In this document: one piece after another, positions 10,749 to 19,277 of the stretch
Position numbering within the stretch: position 1 is the first letter of the stretch
Layout of the letters: the number at the start of each line of letters is the position of its first letter
Source of the DNA: Bifidobacterium mongoliense DSM 21395
GTDB lineage: Bacteria > Actinomycetota > Actinomycetes > Actinomycetales > Bifidobacteriaceae
NCBI RefSeq assembly: GCF_000741285.1
Contig: NZ_JGZE01000010.1
Location: forward strand, 1 to 64,000
Direction of reading: 5' to 3'
DNA length: 64,000 bases
Program-made: the position numbers and the translations under genes
Notes under the pieces: generated by a model
The model's database searches: none
What the model saw: only the letters and a program-made list of their open reading frames with translations
What the model was told of the DNA's origin: nothing

Positions 10749-11337
10749 TGAACCGCTCCTGCGCCTCGGCGAGACCGTCGGTGATCACCGTCTCGACGGC
10801 GTCGGCGCCGTCCGCCAGAAAATCGGGCAGCGCAGCGCGCTGTTGCGGGGCGAAACCACCCAGCACCCAATTGACGGTGTTGTCGTGCGCATGCGCGCCG
10901 CGGCGAGCATGGCCCACGCCCATGCGGACACGAGCGTATTCATTGGTGCGCAGGGAACGGTCGATCGACTTGATACCGTTGTGGCCCCCCGCGGAGCCCC
11001 CGCGCTTGACCTTGATGCGGCCGAACTCGAGATCCATATCGTCATGGATGACGACGATGCGGTCGGCGGCGATGCCGTAGTACGTGGCGATCGAGGAGAC
11101 GGCGTCACCCGAGTCGTTCATGTAGGTCAACGGCTTGGCCAGCAGGAACTTGATCCGATGACCTCCCAGATCCATCGCTCCCTTGCCCAGCTTGGCCAGC
11201 CCCTTGTGGTCGGCGAAGGCCACGGACCAGCGCTCGGCCAGCACGTCGGCCGTCATGAATCCCATATTGTGCCGGGTCCCCTCGTAGGTTCGACCCGGAT
11301 TGCCCAATCCGGCGACCAGCCAAAAGGCAGAAGCCAT
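10738..11337 (-). CDS. pth: Peptidyl-tRNA hydrolase
   Basis: Releases tRNA from prematurely dropped peptidyl-tRNA. 199 residues, usual for bacterial Pth. Visible motifs are VAGLGNPGRTYEGTRHNMG with the catalytic His of RHN (near residue 23), KPLTYMNDSG, VIHDDMDLEFG with the catalytic Asp, and GGSAGGHNGIKSI. The ATG at 11337 follows GAGGAAGAGGG. Its 3' end overlaps mfd by 11 bp, a common actinobacterial pair. 167 bp with no gene separates it from the upstream acetyltransferase gene. Confidence 0.97.
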   Translation of the reverse strand: MASAFWLVAGLGNPGRTYEGTRHNMGFMTADVLAERWSVAFADHKGLAKLGKGAMDLGGHRIKFLLAKPLTYMNDSGDAVSSIATYYGIAADRIVVIHDDMDLEFGRIKVKRGGSAGGHNGIKSIDRSLRTNEYARVRMGVGHARRGAHAHDNTVNWVLGGFAPQQRAALPDFLADGADAVETVITDGLAEAQERFNGR

Positions 11338-11504
11338 GGTCCCTCTTCCTCGTCCTTGGTATTGCAGATATCGTATCTTCGATCGTCAAGCGTCGATCCT
11401 CGGCGCTCATCATCGTCGGCGTCGTTACGCGCCGCGTCCCGATGATGGCACCGATCAGCCGCACCATCCTATCCACGCCAAGCGACGAGTCGGCTGATCG
11501 GACG

Positions 11505-12008
11505 CTACAGATCGAGGTACCAGTAGGCCATGTCGAGCAGTCGACTGCCGTCGGAACAGGCCCGGGGCAGCAATCCGAAGCGGTGGAAGCCAAACCGGTG
11601 CATCAGCGCCGTCGACCCCGCGTTCTCGGCGAAGATGAGCGTCACGGCCATGCGCACACCGCGTTCACGCGCGGCGCTCAGCAGCCAGTCCACCATCCTC
11701 GAACCGTATCCGGCCTGGCGATGGCGCTCGTCCACGTAGTAGCTCAGTTCGTCGACGCCGTCGTACCCCTCCCGCTCGTGGTACCGGGACAGGGATCCGA
11801 AGGCGACGACCTCCCCGGCACCGTCCTCCATGACCACCACGGGGTAGCGTGTGCGCGGCGCGTGCGACTCGACCCAGGCGCGGCGTTGGTCCAGGGTGCG
11901 CGGCGTGAGGTCGGCGGTCGCTCCGCCGGCGATCACCGCCTGGTTGTAGATGGCGGTGATCGCCGGCAGGTCCTCCTCGCGTGCGGGGCGGATCGACACC
12001 TGGGTCAT
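11505..12008 (-). CDS. GNAT acetyltransferase, phosphinothricin/methionine-sulfone N-acetyltransferase type
   Basis: 167-residue acetyl-CoA-dependent N-acetyltransferase. Starts SIRPAREEDLPAITAIYNQAV, and carries the family features LSYYVDERHRQAGYGSRMV (acetyl-CoA pyrophosphate loop, R-x-x-G-x-G/S form) and FAENAGSTALMHRFGFHRFG. These place it with PAT-like enzymes that act on phosphinothricin, methionine sulfone or sulfoximine; the true substrate is unknown. The ATG at 12008 overlaps the stop of the UPF0182 gene as ATGA, pointing to translational coupling. An upstream in-frame start would lie inside that gene and is not favoured. Confidence 0.85.
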   Translation of the reverse strand: MTQVSIRPAREEDLPAITAIYNQAVIAGGATADLTPRTLDQRRAWVESHAPRTRYPVVVMEDGAGEVVAFGSLSRYHEREGYDGVDELSYYVDERHRQAGYGSRMVDWLLSAARERGVRMAVTLIFAENAGSTALMHRFGFHRFGLLPRACSDGSRLLDMAYWYLDL

Positions 12009-15000
12009 TTGCCGAGCTCCGTGGCCTTGTTCAGTGCCTCGCTCAGCGCCTTCTGCGCCTGTCCGTAGGCGTTCCAATCGCCGGACTTCATGGCGGCATC
12101 GGAATCCTTCATCGCCTGAGCGGCATCGGAGAGCGCCTGCTTGAGCCGGGGATCGGTGCCCTGCTGTTTGGCGGAGCCGGACCCCTGGTCCTTGTCCTTC
12201 GGCGTCGTCGTATCGCCCGTCCCCTCACCGGAGGACCGGCCGTCGGCGGTATCGCCATGCGCATTCTGGGCATCGCCCGCCTGCGCGCCCGAGTCGCCGC
12301 CGAAGACCTGGTCGAGCGCCTCGTCGAGGGTGTTGGCGAAGCCCACCTGGTCGCCGAAGGCCACCAGGACCTTCTTGAGCAGGGGGTAACTGGTCGCGCC
12401 GCTGGACTGGATGTACACCGGTTCGACGTACACGAGCCCGCCGCCGAGCGGCAACGTGAGCAGATTGCCCCGTTTGACCTTCGTGGACCCGGTCTGCAGC
12501 AGATTGAGCTCCCTGGACACCGTGTCCTTGGCGTCGAAGTTGCTCTGCGCCTGGCCCGGGCCGGGCACGTTGGAATCCTTGGGCAGGGTCTGGAGTCTCA
12601 GGGTGCCGTAATGCGGCCCCACGACGCCCTTGGTGCCGCCCGCGTCGGAATCGACCGAGAGGAATCCGGTCAGGATCTCGCGTTTCGCGCTGCCGGCGGG
12701 AATATACGACGACGTCAGCGAGAACACCGGTTCCTTGGTGCCGCCGGTCTGCAAGGTGAGGTAGTAGGGCGGCTGCAGGATGTCCTCCTGCTGGGCCTGT
12801 TGCGTCTCCGTGGGATCGGTGGGGCTCTGCCAGAAATCCTCGCCCGAGAAGAACTGGCCCGCGCTGGTCACGTGGTACTGCGACAGCAGTTTGCGCTGCA
12901 CCTTGAACAGGCTTTCGGGATAGCGCAGGTGGCTCATGAGCTGGCCGTCGATCTCCGAGATGCTGTGGTACTGGCCCGGGAAAATGTGCTGCCAGGCCTT
13001 GATGATCGGGTCCTTGGTGTCCCAGGCGTACAGATCCACCGAACCGTCGTACGCGTCGACGGTGGCCTTGACCGAATTGCGGATGTAGTTCGCGCGCTGC
13101 GGGTTGAGACCTCGGATGGTGTGCGAGGTCGCCGTGGTCGAATCCTCGGTGGCGCCGCCCAGGTCGGTCATCTGGGAGTACGGGTAGGCGTCGGATGTCG
13201 TGTAGCCGTCGACGATCCATTTGACCCGGCCGTTGACGACCGCCGGGTACACGCGCCCGTCGACCGTGAGGTAGGGGGCCACTTTCATGACGCGTTCCTT
13301 GGGATCGCGGTTGTACAGGATCTGGGAATGCGAGGTGACGCGGTCGGAGAACAGAATCTGATCGGAACCGAAGCGGATGGCGTACAGCAATCGGGAGAAC
13401 GGATTGCCGATGCTCGGACCGCCGTTGCCCTTGAAGGTGTTCGTGGCCCCGTCGGATCCGGTGGGGTAATCGAATTCCCAGGGTTTGGACCCTTCGGGCG
13501 AACCCACGATGGAATACTCCGGTGCGTTGGGTGAGAAGTAGATGCGCGGCTCGTAGTGCTGGCTGTCGGTGAGTTTGCCTTGGGTCGGGATGCCGGACTC
13601 GAAGAACTGCGGCTGTCCGTCGGGGGTGACCTTGTTGCCGTAAGCGGCCACCACCCCGTAGCCGTGCGTGTACACGGTATGGTCGTTGACCCAGTTGCGG
13701 TTGTCGTTGCCGTCGAGGTTGAGCTCGCGGGCGGCGATCACGGTGTCCTGGCTCACTCCATCGATGTCGTATTTGTCGACGGCCAGCGAATCGGCGAACG
13801 TGTAATACTGCTTGGACTGCTGCAGCTGCTTGAAGGTCGGCGAGACGACCTGAGGGTCGAGCAGGCGGATCTGCGCGGTGCTTTCGGCGTCGGAGGACAG
13901 CGCCCCCGATTTGCCTTCGGTGGTGGCGTTATAGCCCTCGGTCGTCATACGGTCGAGCCCATAGGCGTGCGTGGTCGCATCGATGTTGCGTTGGATGTAC
14001 GCCGATTCGACCTCCTGTTCGTTGGGCAGCACACGGAAACGCTGCACGAGCGCCGGCCAGATGCCGGTGAGCACCAGGGCGATGGCGAGGGTCGCGGCTA
14101 TCGCGATCACGGGCGTGCGCCAGGCCTTCAGCGCGGCCTTGGCCCGCACACCTGCGGGAACGCTGCCTTCCAAAGCATGCGAACGCATGAGCCATATGCC
14201 CAAAATGACGCCGAGCACGACCGTGAGCCCGGCCATGAGCAGGGCGAAGGGGATGCCGGCATGCGTCGCGGTGTAGGAGGCGCCGGTGATGCGGTCACCC
14301 TCGACCGTGAGCTGAGCGAATACGCCGAGCACCTGGCTGACACCCCAGACGAGCATGGTGAGCATAAGCCAGATGGCGATCTGCCGGCGCGCCCTGGCGG
14401 TGATGGAGAACAGGCCACGGCCATGCACCGGCATGGTCAGGCGAATGCCGCCCATCATGACATGGGTGACGATGGAGAAGACGATGCCCGCGAGCAGCAA
14501 CATGGTCACCGCGGAGGCCACAAGCTTGAGTCCGGGCAAGATGAAGACATAGAAGCCGTTGTCCAGACCGAACTGCGGATCCTTGACCCCGAAGGGCTGG
14601 GCGTTGAACATGAGGAGGATCTGGGCCCAGTTGGCATTGAACTGCGCACCGAAGAGCAGACCGGCCAGTGCGGAGATGATCACGGCCACGCGACGGGCCT
14701 TCGCGGAACTCACCGATTTGCCGATCTCGATCACATCCCCGTTGATCCGGATCGTCGAGCCATCGGACGCATCGGGACGTGCCCGTATGGCCAAGGTCGC
14801 CGAGCAGTAGCTGACGAGCGCCATGAGCACGGCGTAGGCGAGCCACAATCCGACCTTCGTGAACAACTGGGTCCATACGACGCTGAGGAATCCGAGCTGG
14901 CCGTACCACATGAGATCGGTCGCGAAATGGTCGAAGGCGAAGAACAATCCCACGACCACGGCCACAACGACCACCAGGGCGATCAGGGCCTTCATGCCTC

Positions 15001-15223
15001 GGTTCGCGCCGCCCGACGGGCGGCCGGAGTTCAGCCTGCCCCGTGCTTTCGGAGCCGCGGGACCGGACGGTGCGCCGGCTTCGGCCCGAGGGTCGCCATC
15101 CACATGGACGTCGACCACGACGGGATCATCGCCGTCTCGACTCGGTCCCTCCCCACGACGGCCGGAGCGCGACCGTGCGCCTTGCGGATCGAATATCATC
15201 GCCAGCAGTTCAAGAATCGACAT
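12005..15223 (-). CDS. UPF0182 (COG1615) large integral membrane protein
   Basis: 1072-residue membrane protein of the UPF0182 family, common in actinobacteria and of unknown function. After a hydrophilic N-terminus, about seven membrane helices lie between residues 75 and 380 (for example ALIALVVVVAVVVGLFFAF, VTMLLLAGIVFSIV, IAATLAIALVLTG). A large probably extracellular domain follows (about 400-960) with family segments such as RFRVLPNEQEVESAYIQRNI, YTHGYGVVAAYGN and the phrase GNPFSRLLYAIRFG. The last about 100 residues are Gly/Asp/Gln-rich then helical. The ATG at 15223 begins MSILELL; its ribosome site is weak. It is translationally linked to the GNAT gene. Confidence 0.9.
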   Translation of the reverse strand: MSILELLAMIFDPQGARSRSGRRGEGPSRDGDDPVVVDVHVDGDPRAEAGAPSGPAAPKARGRLNSGRPSGGANRGMKALIALVVVVAVVVGLFFAFDHFATDLMWYGQLGFLSVVWTQLFTKVGLWLAYAVLMALVSYCSATLAIRARPDASDGSTIRINGDVIEIGKSVSSAKARRVAVIISALAGLLFGAQFNANWAQILLMFNAQPFGVKDPQFGLDNGFYVFILPGLKLVASAVTMLLLAGIVFSIVTHVMMGGIRLTMPVHGRGLFSITARARRQIAIWLMLTMLVWGVSQVLGVFAQLTVEGDRITGASYTATHAGIPFALLMAGLTVVLGVILGIWLMRSHALEGSVPAGVRAKAALKAWRTPVIAIAATLAIALVLTGIWPALVQRFRVLPNEQEVESAYIQRNIDATTHAYGLDRMTTEGYNATTEGKSGALSSDAESTAQIRLLDPQVVSPTFKQLQQSKQYYTFADSLAVDKYDIDGVSQDTVIAARELNLDGNDNRNWVNDHTVYTHGYGVVAAYGNKVTPDGQPQFFESGIPTQGKLTDSQHYEPRIYFSPNAPEYSIVGSPEGSKPWEFDYPTGSDGATNTFKGNGGPSIGNPFSRLLYAIRFGSDQILFSDRVTSHSQILYNRDPKERVMKVAPYLTVDGRVYPAVVNGRVKWIVDGYTTSDAYPYSQMTDLGGATEDSTTATSHTIRGLNPQRANYIRNSVKATVDAYDGSVDLYAWDTKDPIIKAWQHIFPGQYHSISEIDGQLMSHLRYPESLFKVQRKLLSQYHVTSAGQFFSGEDFWQSPTDPTETQQAQQEDILQPPYYLTLQTGGTKEPVFSLTSSYIPAGSAKREILTGFLSVDSDAGGTKGVVGPHYGTLRLQTLPKDSNVPGPGQAQSNFDAKDTVSRELNLLQTGSTKVKRGNLLTLPLGGGLVYVEPVYIQSSGATSYPLLKKVLVAFGDQVGFANTLDEALDQVFGGDSGAQAGDAQNAHGDTADGRSSGEGTGDTTTPKDKDQGSGSAKQQGTDPRLKQALSDAAQAMKDSDAAMKSGDWNAYGQAQKALSEALNKATELGK

Positions 15224-15432
15224 ACCGCCATATCCTACAAGACGGTGCTGAGCGTACGGGGAACATGACGTGAAAACGGTGGGAGGACCCCATAAGTCTG
15301 ACGGGAATTCGACCGACCCACGGCGGGCGTCGAGCGCCGCTGCCGCACGCTCCTGCCGCACCGACGTACGACGGTGCCTTGGTATGGGAGGAGCCGAGAT
15401 GGAATGTGGCCATGCCGTGGAACAATCGAGGC

Positions 15433-16713
15433 ATGATCAGCTCCGCTTCACCCCTCCACTTCCCCTCATCCCGTACCCTGTCGAGATCATCGCACCGCGC
15501 GCCGCTCACGACGATGCTGGTCGCCGCGTTGGCGCTCATGATCCCTGTGCTGACGGGTTGCGGCGGAGCGCAACCGACGGCATCACCATCCACCCCGACG
15601 TCCCCAACCCTCGCGACTTCGCCGTTGCTGCGTTCGCCCGCGCCCAGGACCGACGACTCGCCGGCCGCGCAGGCCACGCGTTTGGCCCGGAGCATGAGTC
15701 TGCAGGAACTGGTCGGGCAACTGGTGATGGCACCGTTGCCGACCGGTTACGATCCGGCAAATCTTAAGGACGAAATCGAGCAAGATCACGTCGGTTCGGT
15801 CCTGGTGACGGGCGATTGGAACGGCGGCGCCGCCGCGGTGGGTACCGCCACCAAAGCATTGCAGGGATATGCCGGCGACGGCCCGAAGCTCATCACAGCC
15901 ACTGATCAGGAAGGCGGGATGGTGCAGCATCTGCAGGGCCCGGGATTCGACCCCATACCCTCAGGCGTTCAGCAGGGTGCACGCAGTGTCGACGACCTGC
16001 GCGCCGCGGCCGCGACCTGGGGAGGGCAATTGGCGGCCGCGGGCATCAACGTCAACCTCGCCCCGGTCGTCGACACCGTCGCGGTGAATCGCGCCTCCAA
16101 CGCGCCGATCGGCGCGCTCGACCGTGACTTCGGTCTCGATGCCCAAGGCAACGGCGCACATGCCCAGGCCTTCGTGAACGGTATGCGTGACGCCGGTGTT
16201 TCCAGTGCCATCAAGCACTACCCGGGACTCGGCGGAGTGACGGGCAACACGGACTTCACGGCCGACGGCATCACCGACGCCACCACCACGTTGCAGAGCC
16301 CCTCCCTGGGCGCGTTCTCCACCGCACTCGAGGCGCATCCGGCCATGGTGATGATGTCGTTGGCCACCTACACGGCCGTCGACCCGCATCATCCGGCGGC
16401 GTTCTCCAGCACCCTGATCGATGGGCATCTGCGCGGCGACCAAGGCTTCCAGGGCGTGGTGATATCCGATTCGCTCTCCGCCGCCGCCGTGAGCGGCATT
16501 CCCCAGGATCAACTGGGCGTGTCCCTGATCGAGGCCGGTGGCGATCTCGCGTGTATCAGCGCCCCGTCCGTGGTGCGCCCGGTCCTGGACGGACTCAACG
16601 CCAAGGCAGCCACCGACCCCGGTTTCGCCGCGAAGGTCACCCGTTCCGCCATTCGCGTACTCGCCCTCAAGTACCAGATGCATCTGGCCGGAGCCCCCGC
16701 CGCACGCCCGTAG
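15433..16713 (+). CDS. LpqI/NagZ-like GH3 family lipoprotein (beta-N-acetylglucosaminidase type)
   Basis: Predicted surface lipoprotein with a type II signal: hydrophobic stretch then lipobox VLTGC (Cys 43). The glycoside hydrolase family 3 N-terminal domain follows (about 90-420): TDQEGGMVQHL, NVNLAPVVDT, KHYPGLGGVTGNTD and GVVISDSLSAAAV. KH(F/Y)PGLG...NTD is the form seen in mycobacterial LpqI, which releases N-acetylglucosamine from muropeptides; a role in cell-wall recycling is inferred. The expected nucleophile Asp is present (codon at 16468), but the residue after it is Ser where many relatives have Asp (SDD). The start is uncertain: 15433 gives the best signal peptide, 15412 (ATG) or 15379 (TTG) would lengthen it. 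Confidence 0.82.
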   Translation: MISSASPLHFPSSRTLSRSSHRAPLTTMLVAALALMIPVLTGCGGAQPTASPSTPTSPTLATSPLLRSPAPRTDDSPAAQATRLARSMSLQELVGQLVMAPLPTGYDPANLKDEIEQDHVGSVLVTGDWNGGAAAVGTATKALQGYAGDGPKLITATDQEGGMVQHLQGPGFDPIPSGVQQGARSVDDLRAAAATWGGQLAAAGINVNLAPVVDTVAVNRASNAPIGALDRDFGLDAQGNGAHAQAFVNGMRDAGVSSAIKHYPGLGGVTGNTDFTADGITDATTTLQSPSLGAFSTALEAHPAMVMMSLATYTAVDPHHPAAFSSTLIDGHLRGDQGFQGVVISDSLSAAAVSGIPQDQLGVSLIEAGGDLACISAPSVVRPVLDGLNAKAATDPGFAAKVTRSAIRVLALKYQMHLAGAPAARP

Positions 16714-16822
16714 CGGCGTCGTGGAACCGCTGGGTGTGGACCTCGGCGGCGGCATGCCGGTATGATGTGTGACTCGGTACCCCATGGGCATGGAGCGCCG
16801 TAAGCCCTAGGAGGACAGCATC

Positions 16823-18226
16823 GTGAACGAGGATCCGAACAACGATCGCACCGACGACACGCACGCCGGTCACGGTCCACGCCTGCGCCTGACGCCCAAC
16901 GAACGCCTGGCGATCACCATCACCTTCTTCTCCATGTTCTTCGGGGCCAGCAACCTCATCTTTCCGCCCTTGCTGGGTGCCGAGGCCGGACGCGGCAGCA
17001 TCACGGCGGGATTCGGTTTCATCTGTTCGGCGGTGGGTCTGCCCATCCTCGCGGTCGTCGCGGTCGCGCGTGCAGGCGGATTCAACCAGCTCGCCGGCCG
17101 CGTCTCGCATGGGTTCGCCGTGGTATTGGGTACGGCGATCATCCTGACGATCGGCCCGTTGTTCGCGATTCCGAGAACGGCGGCGACCTCGTTCGAGATG
17201 GCCGTGGCCCCACTCACGCCATCCACGCCGCATTGGGCCACGCAGTTGGCGTACTCCCTCGTGTTCTTCGCGTTGTCGTATCTGCTCAGCCAGCACCCGG
17301 AGCGCCTGGCTCACACCATCGGCAGGTTCATGGCCCCCCTGCTGCTGGTCATGATCGCAACGCTCGTGGCGGTCTGCCTGTTCACCGCACATCCGACCTT
17401 CACCTCCCCGATGGCCGCGTACGCCGACGGAGGGTTCATCACCGGATTCATCGAGGGCTACCAGACCATGGATCTGCTGGCCGGCATCTACTTCGGCATC
17501 GTGATCGCCGCCAACATCGCGGGCTTCGGAGTGCGCGACGAACACCACCGCCGCCACGAGGTCACCCGGGCCGGCATCGGCACCGGGGTCATGCTCGCCG
17601 TGATCTACGCCGCCCTGACCTACGTGGGCATGGTCAGCGGTTCGCTCACACGCATCAACCCCCTGACCGACACCGGCGCCGAGGTGCTCACGAACCTCAC
17701 GTCACGGCTGTTCGGCTGGTTCGGCACCGCATTCGTCGGGCTGATCTTCATGATCGCCTGCTTCAACGTGTGCACCGGTCTGATCGCCACCTGCGCCTCG
17801 TACTTCGAGGAGCAGTTCCCCCGGGTGTTCGGTCGGCCTATGAGCTACCGGACGTGGAGCATCCTGTTCGCACTGTGCGGTCTGGTCATTGCCAACGCCG
17901 GACTGAACGCCATCATCACCATGTCGGTTCCCGTGCTTTCCGCCCTCTACCCGATCACCATCATCCTCGTGGTGTTCGGATTGTTCCATCGGGTGATCGG
18001 CCGATACGCGCCCCGCGCCTACGGCTGGACCGTGCTCCTGGTGGGCGTCTTCGCCGCGGCGCAGTGCGTCGTCGCACTGTTGGCCGTGCTGGGAGTGGCA
18101 CTTCCCCCGGCCCAGTCGTTGTTCGCGGCACTGCCGCTGGCCGACCAACAGCTGACATGGCTCATCCCCGCGGCCCTCGGGCTCGTCATCGGCGTCGCCG
18201 ACAGCCTGCGGCTGCGCCGACGCTGA
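16823..18226 (+). CDS. brnQ: Branched-chain amino acid carrier, BrnQ/LIVCS family
   Basis: 467-residue cation-coupled transporter for leucine, isoleucine and valine. About 12 membrane helices are visible from residue 28 on, beginning with FFSMFFGASNLIFPPLLG, the diagnostic start of BrnQ proteins; IGPLFAIPRTAATSFE is a second family signature. A 25-residue hydrophilic His/Asp-rich N-terminus precedes helix 1. The start is GTG at 16823 with AGGAGG 8 bases upstream. It follows the GH3 lipoprotein gene by 109 bp and converges with a dehydrogenase gene. Confidence 0.93.
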   Translation: MNEDPNNDRTDDTHAGHGPRLRLTPNERLAITITFFSMFFGASNLIFPPLLGAEAGRGSITAGFGFICSAVGLPILAVVAVARAGGFNQLAGRVSHGFAVVLGTAIILTIGPLFAIPRTAATSFEMAVAPLTPSTPHWATQLAYSLVFFALSYLLSQHPERLAHTIGRFMAPLLLVMIATLVAVCLFTAHPTFTSPMAAYADGGFITGFIEGYQTMDLLAGIYFGIVIAANIAGFGVRDEHHRRHEVTRAGIGTGVMLAVIYAALTYVGMVSGSLTRINPLTDTGAEVLTNLTSRLFGWFGTAFVGLIFMIACFNVCTGLIATCASYFEEQFPRVFGRPMSYRTWSILFALCGLVIANAGLNAIITMSVPVLSALYPITIILVVFGLFHRVIGRYAPRAYGWTVLLVGVFAAAQCVVALLAVLGVALPPAQSLFAALPLADQQLTWLIPAALGLVIGVADSLRLRRR

Positions 18227-18245
18227 ATGCCGAGCCACCCGGACA

Positions 18246-18259
18246 TCCGGATATCCGGA
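18246..18259. repeat. 14-bp perfect palindrome between convergent genes
   Basis: TCCGGATATCCGGA, flanked by further CCGGAC/TCCGG copies, lies 20 bp past the brnQ stop and 36 bp before the end of the opposing dehydrogenase gene. It could help end transcription from either side, although no U-run is present. Confidence 0.4.
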
Positions 18260-18295
18260 CGCTGTGCCCCTCGGAACACCCAGCCGACCTACGCC

Positions 18296-19111
18296 TTATG
18301 CCTTTACTCCCTGCGCTCTTTCGCCGGGAAACACCGGCCTGCGGTCGATGCGGATGTCCGAGACCGTCAGGTTGTACGGATTCGTCAGCGCGTCAGCCAG
18401 TACGTGCGCGAGCTCTTCCGGGTTCATGAACGTATGCTGCTTCTCCGGCGGCACGTAGTCGTGGCTGTCACGGTAGAAATCGGTGTCGATGCCGCCCGGA
18501 TACACGCCGATCACGGTCACGCTCGTGCCGTGGTAGGCGGCCTTGAGGCTCTCCGTGTAGCCACGCTCCCCCCATTTCGCGGCGCAGTACGCGGATTCGT
18601 GCGGGTTGCCCCGGGTGGCCGCCGTACTCATGACATTGACCAGCGTGACGTCACGCTCCCCGCACGCCCGCAACACCGCGATGCACCACATCATCATGCC
18701 TTTAAGGCCCGTGAGGCACCGGTCGAGATCGCCGGCCTCGTATGCCACCGGCGCCTTGAACGACGGGCGTCCCGCATTGTTGATGAGCATCTCGATTCGA
18801 CCGATGGCGGTGATCGCGCGGGCCGTGCGACTCACGAATGACGGATCGGCCACATCGCCGACGAACCCCCGGTACGGCCTGGTCCGGAATTCGCGGCCGC
18901 GTTCGTCCATGCGTGCGGCGTCGATGTCGATGCCGCAGACGGTCCAACCGAGGTCAAGGTACCGCCGTACCAAGGCATAGCCGAGTCCCGAGGCGCATCC
19001 CGTGATAATCACCAGATGCGAGTCGTCCGCGGCTCCATCCCGCTCCCGTGACCGCGCCGCCCCGATCGGCCGCTCCCCGCGCTCATCATCCTGCGCCCGT
19101 TCATCAACCAT
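18296..19111 (-). CDS. Short-chain dehydrogenase/reductase (SDR)
   Basis: 271-residue NAD(P)-dependent oxidoreductase of unknown substrate. The Rossmann core begins near residue 32 with the cofactor loop TGCASGLG; NNAG appears near 114, the catalytic Ser in VMSTAA near 155, and Y-x-x-x-K as YCAAK near 169. The first 30 residues are hydrophilic and variable. The ATG at 19111 has AAGGAG 6 bases upstream. Aspartate in GIDIDAAR, after strand 2, favours NAD(H). Neighbours give no pathway hint. Confidence 0.88.
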   Translation of the reverse strand: MVDERAQDDERGERPIGAARSRERDGAADDSHLVIITGCASGLGYALVRRYLDLGWTVCGIDIDAARMDERGREFRTRPYRGFVGDVADPSFVSRTARAITAIGRIEMLINNAGRPSFKAPVAYEAGDLDRCLTGLKGMMMWCIAVLRACGERDVTLVNVMSTAATRGNPHESAYCAAKWGERGYTESLKAAYHGTSVTVIGVYPGGIDTDFYRDSHDYVPPEKQHTFMNPEELAHVLADALTNPYNLTVSDIRIDRRPVFPGERAQGVKA

Positions 19112-19206
19112 GGTTGCTCCTTCATGTCGTTCCCATTCATCCGCACCCGTTCTTCGCACCCACCGCGATGACCCGGATCCCGGGGTCGGCCCCGCAGGTA
19201 TGCGAA

Positions 19207-19256
19207 GGCCCGGCCGCCCTCACCCCGATGATACCGGGATGGGATGCGGCCGGGCC
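19207..19256 (-). terminator. Terminator-like hairpin after the nucleobase permease gene
   Basis: GGCCCGGCCGC and GCGGCCGGGCC form an 11-bp perfect GC stem around a 28-base loop that has its own weaker CCC/GGG pairing. It starts 22 bp past the permease stop on the minus strand. No clear U-run. Confidence 0.6.
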
Positions 19257-19277
19257 GATGTCAGGCTCGCCGTGGTG

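Noticed and set aside
11981..15268. Long + strand frames opposite the UPF0182 gene
   Set aside because: Low-complexity products mirroring codon bias of the opposite strand; UPF0182 is a known family.
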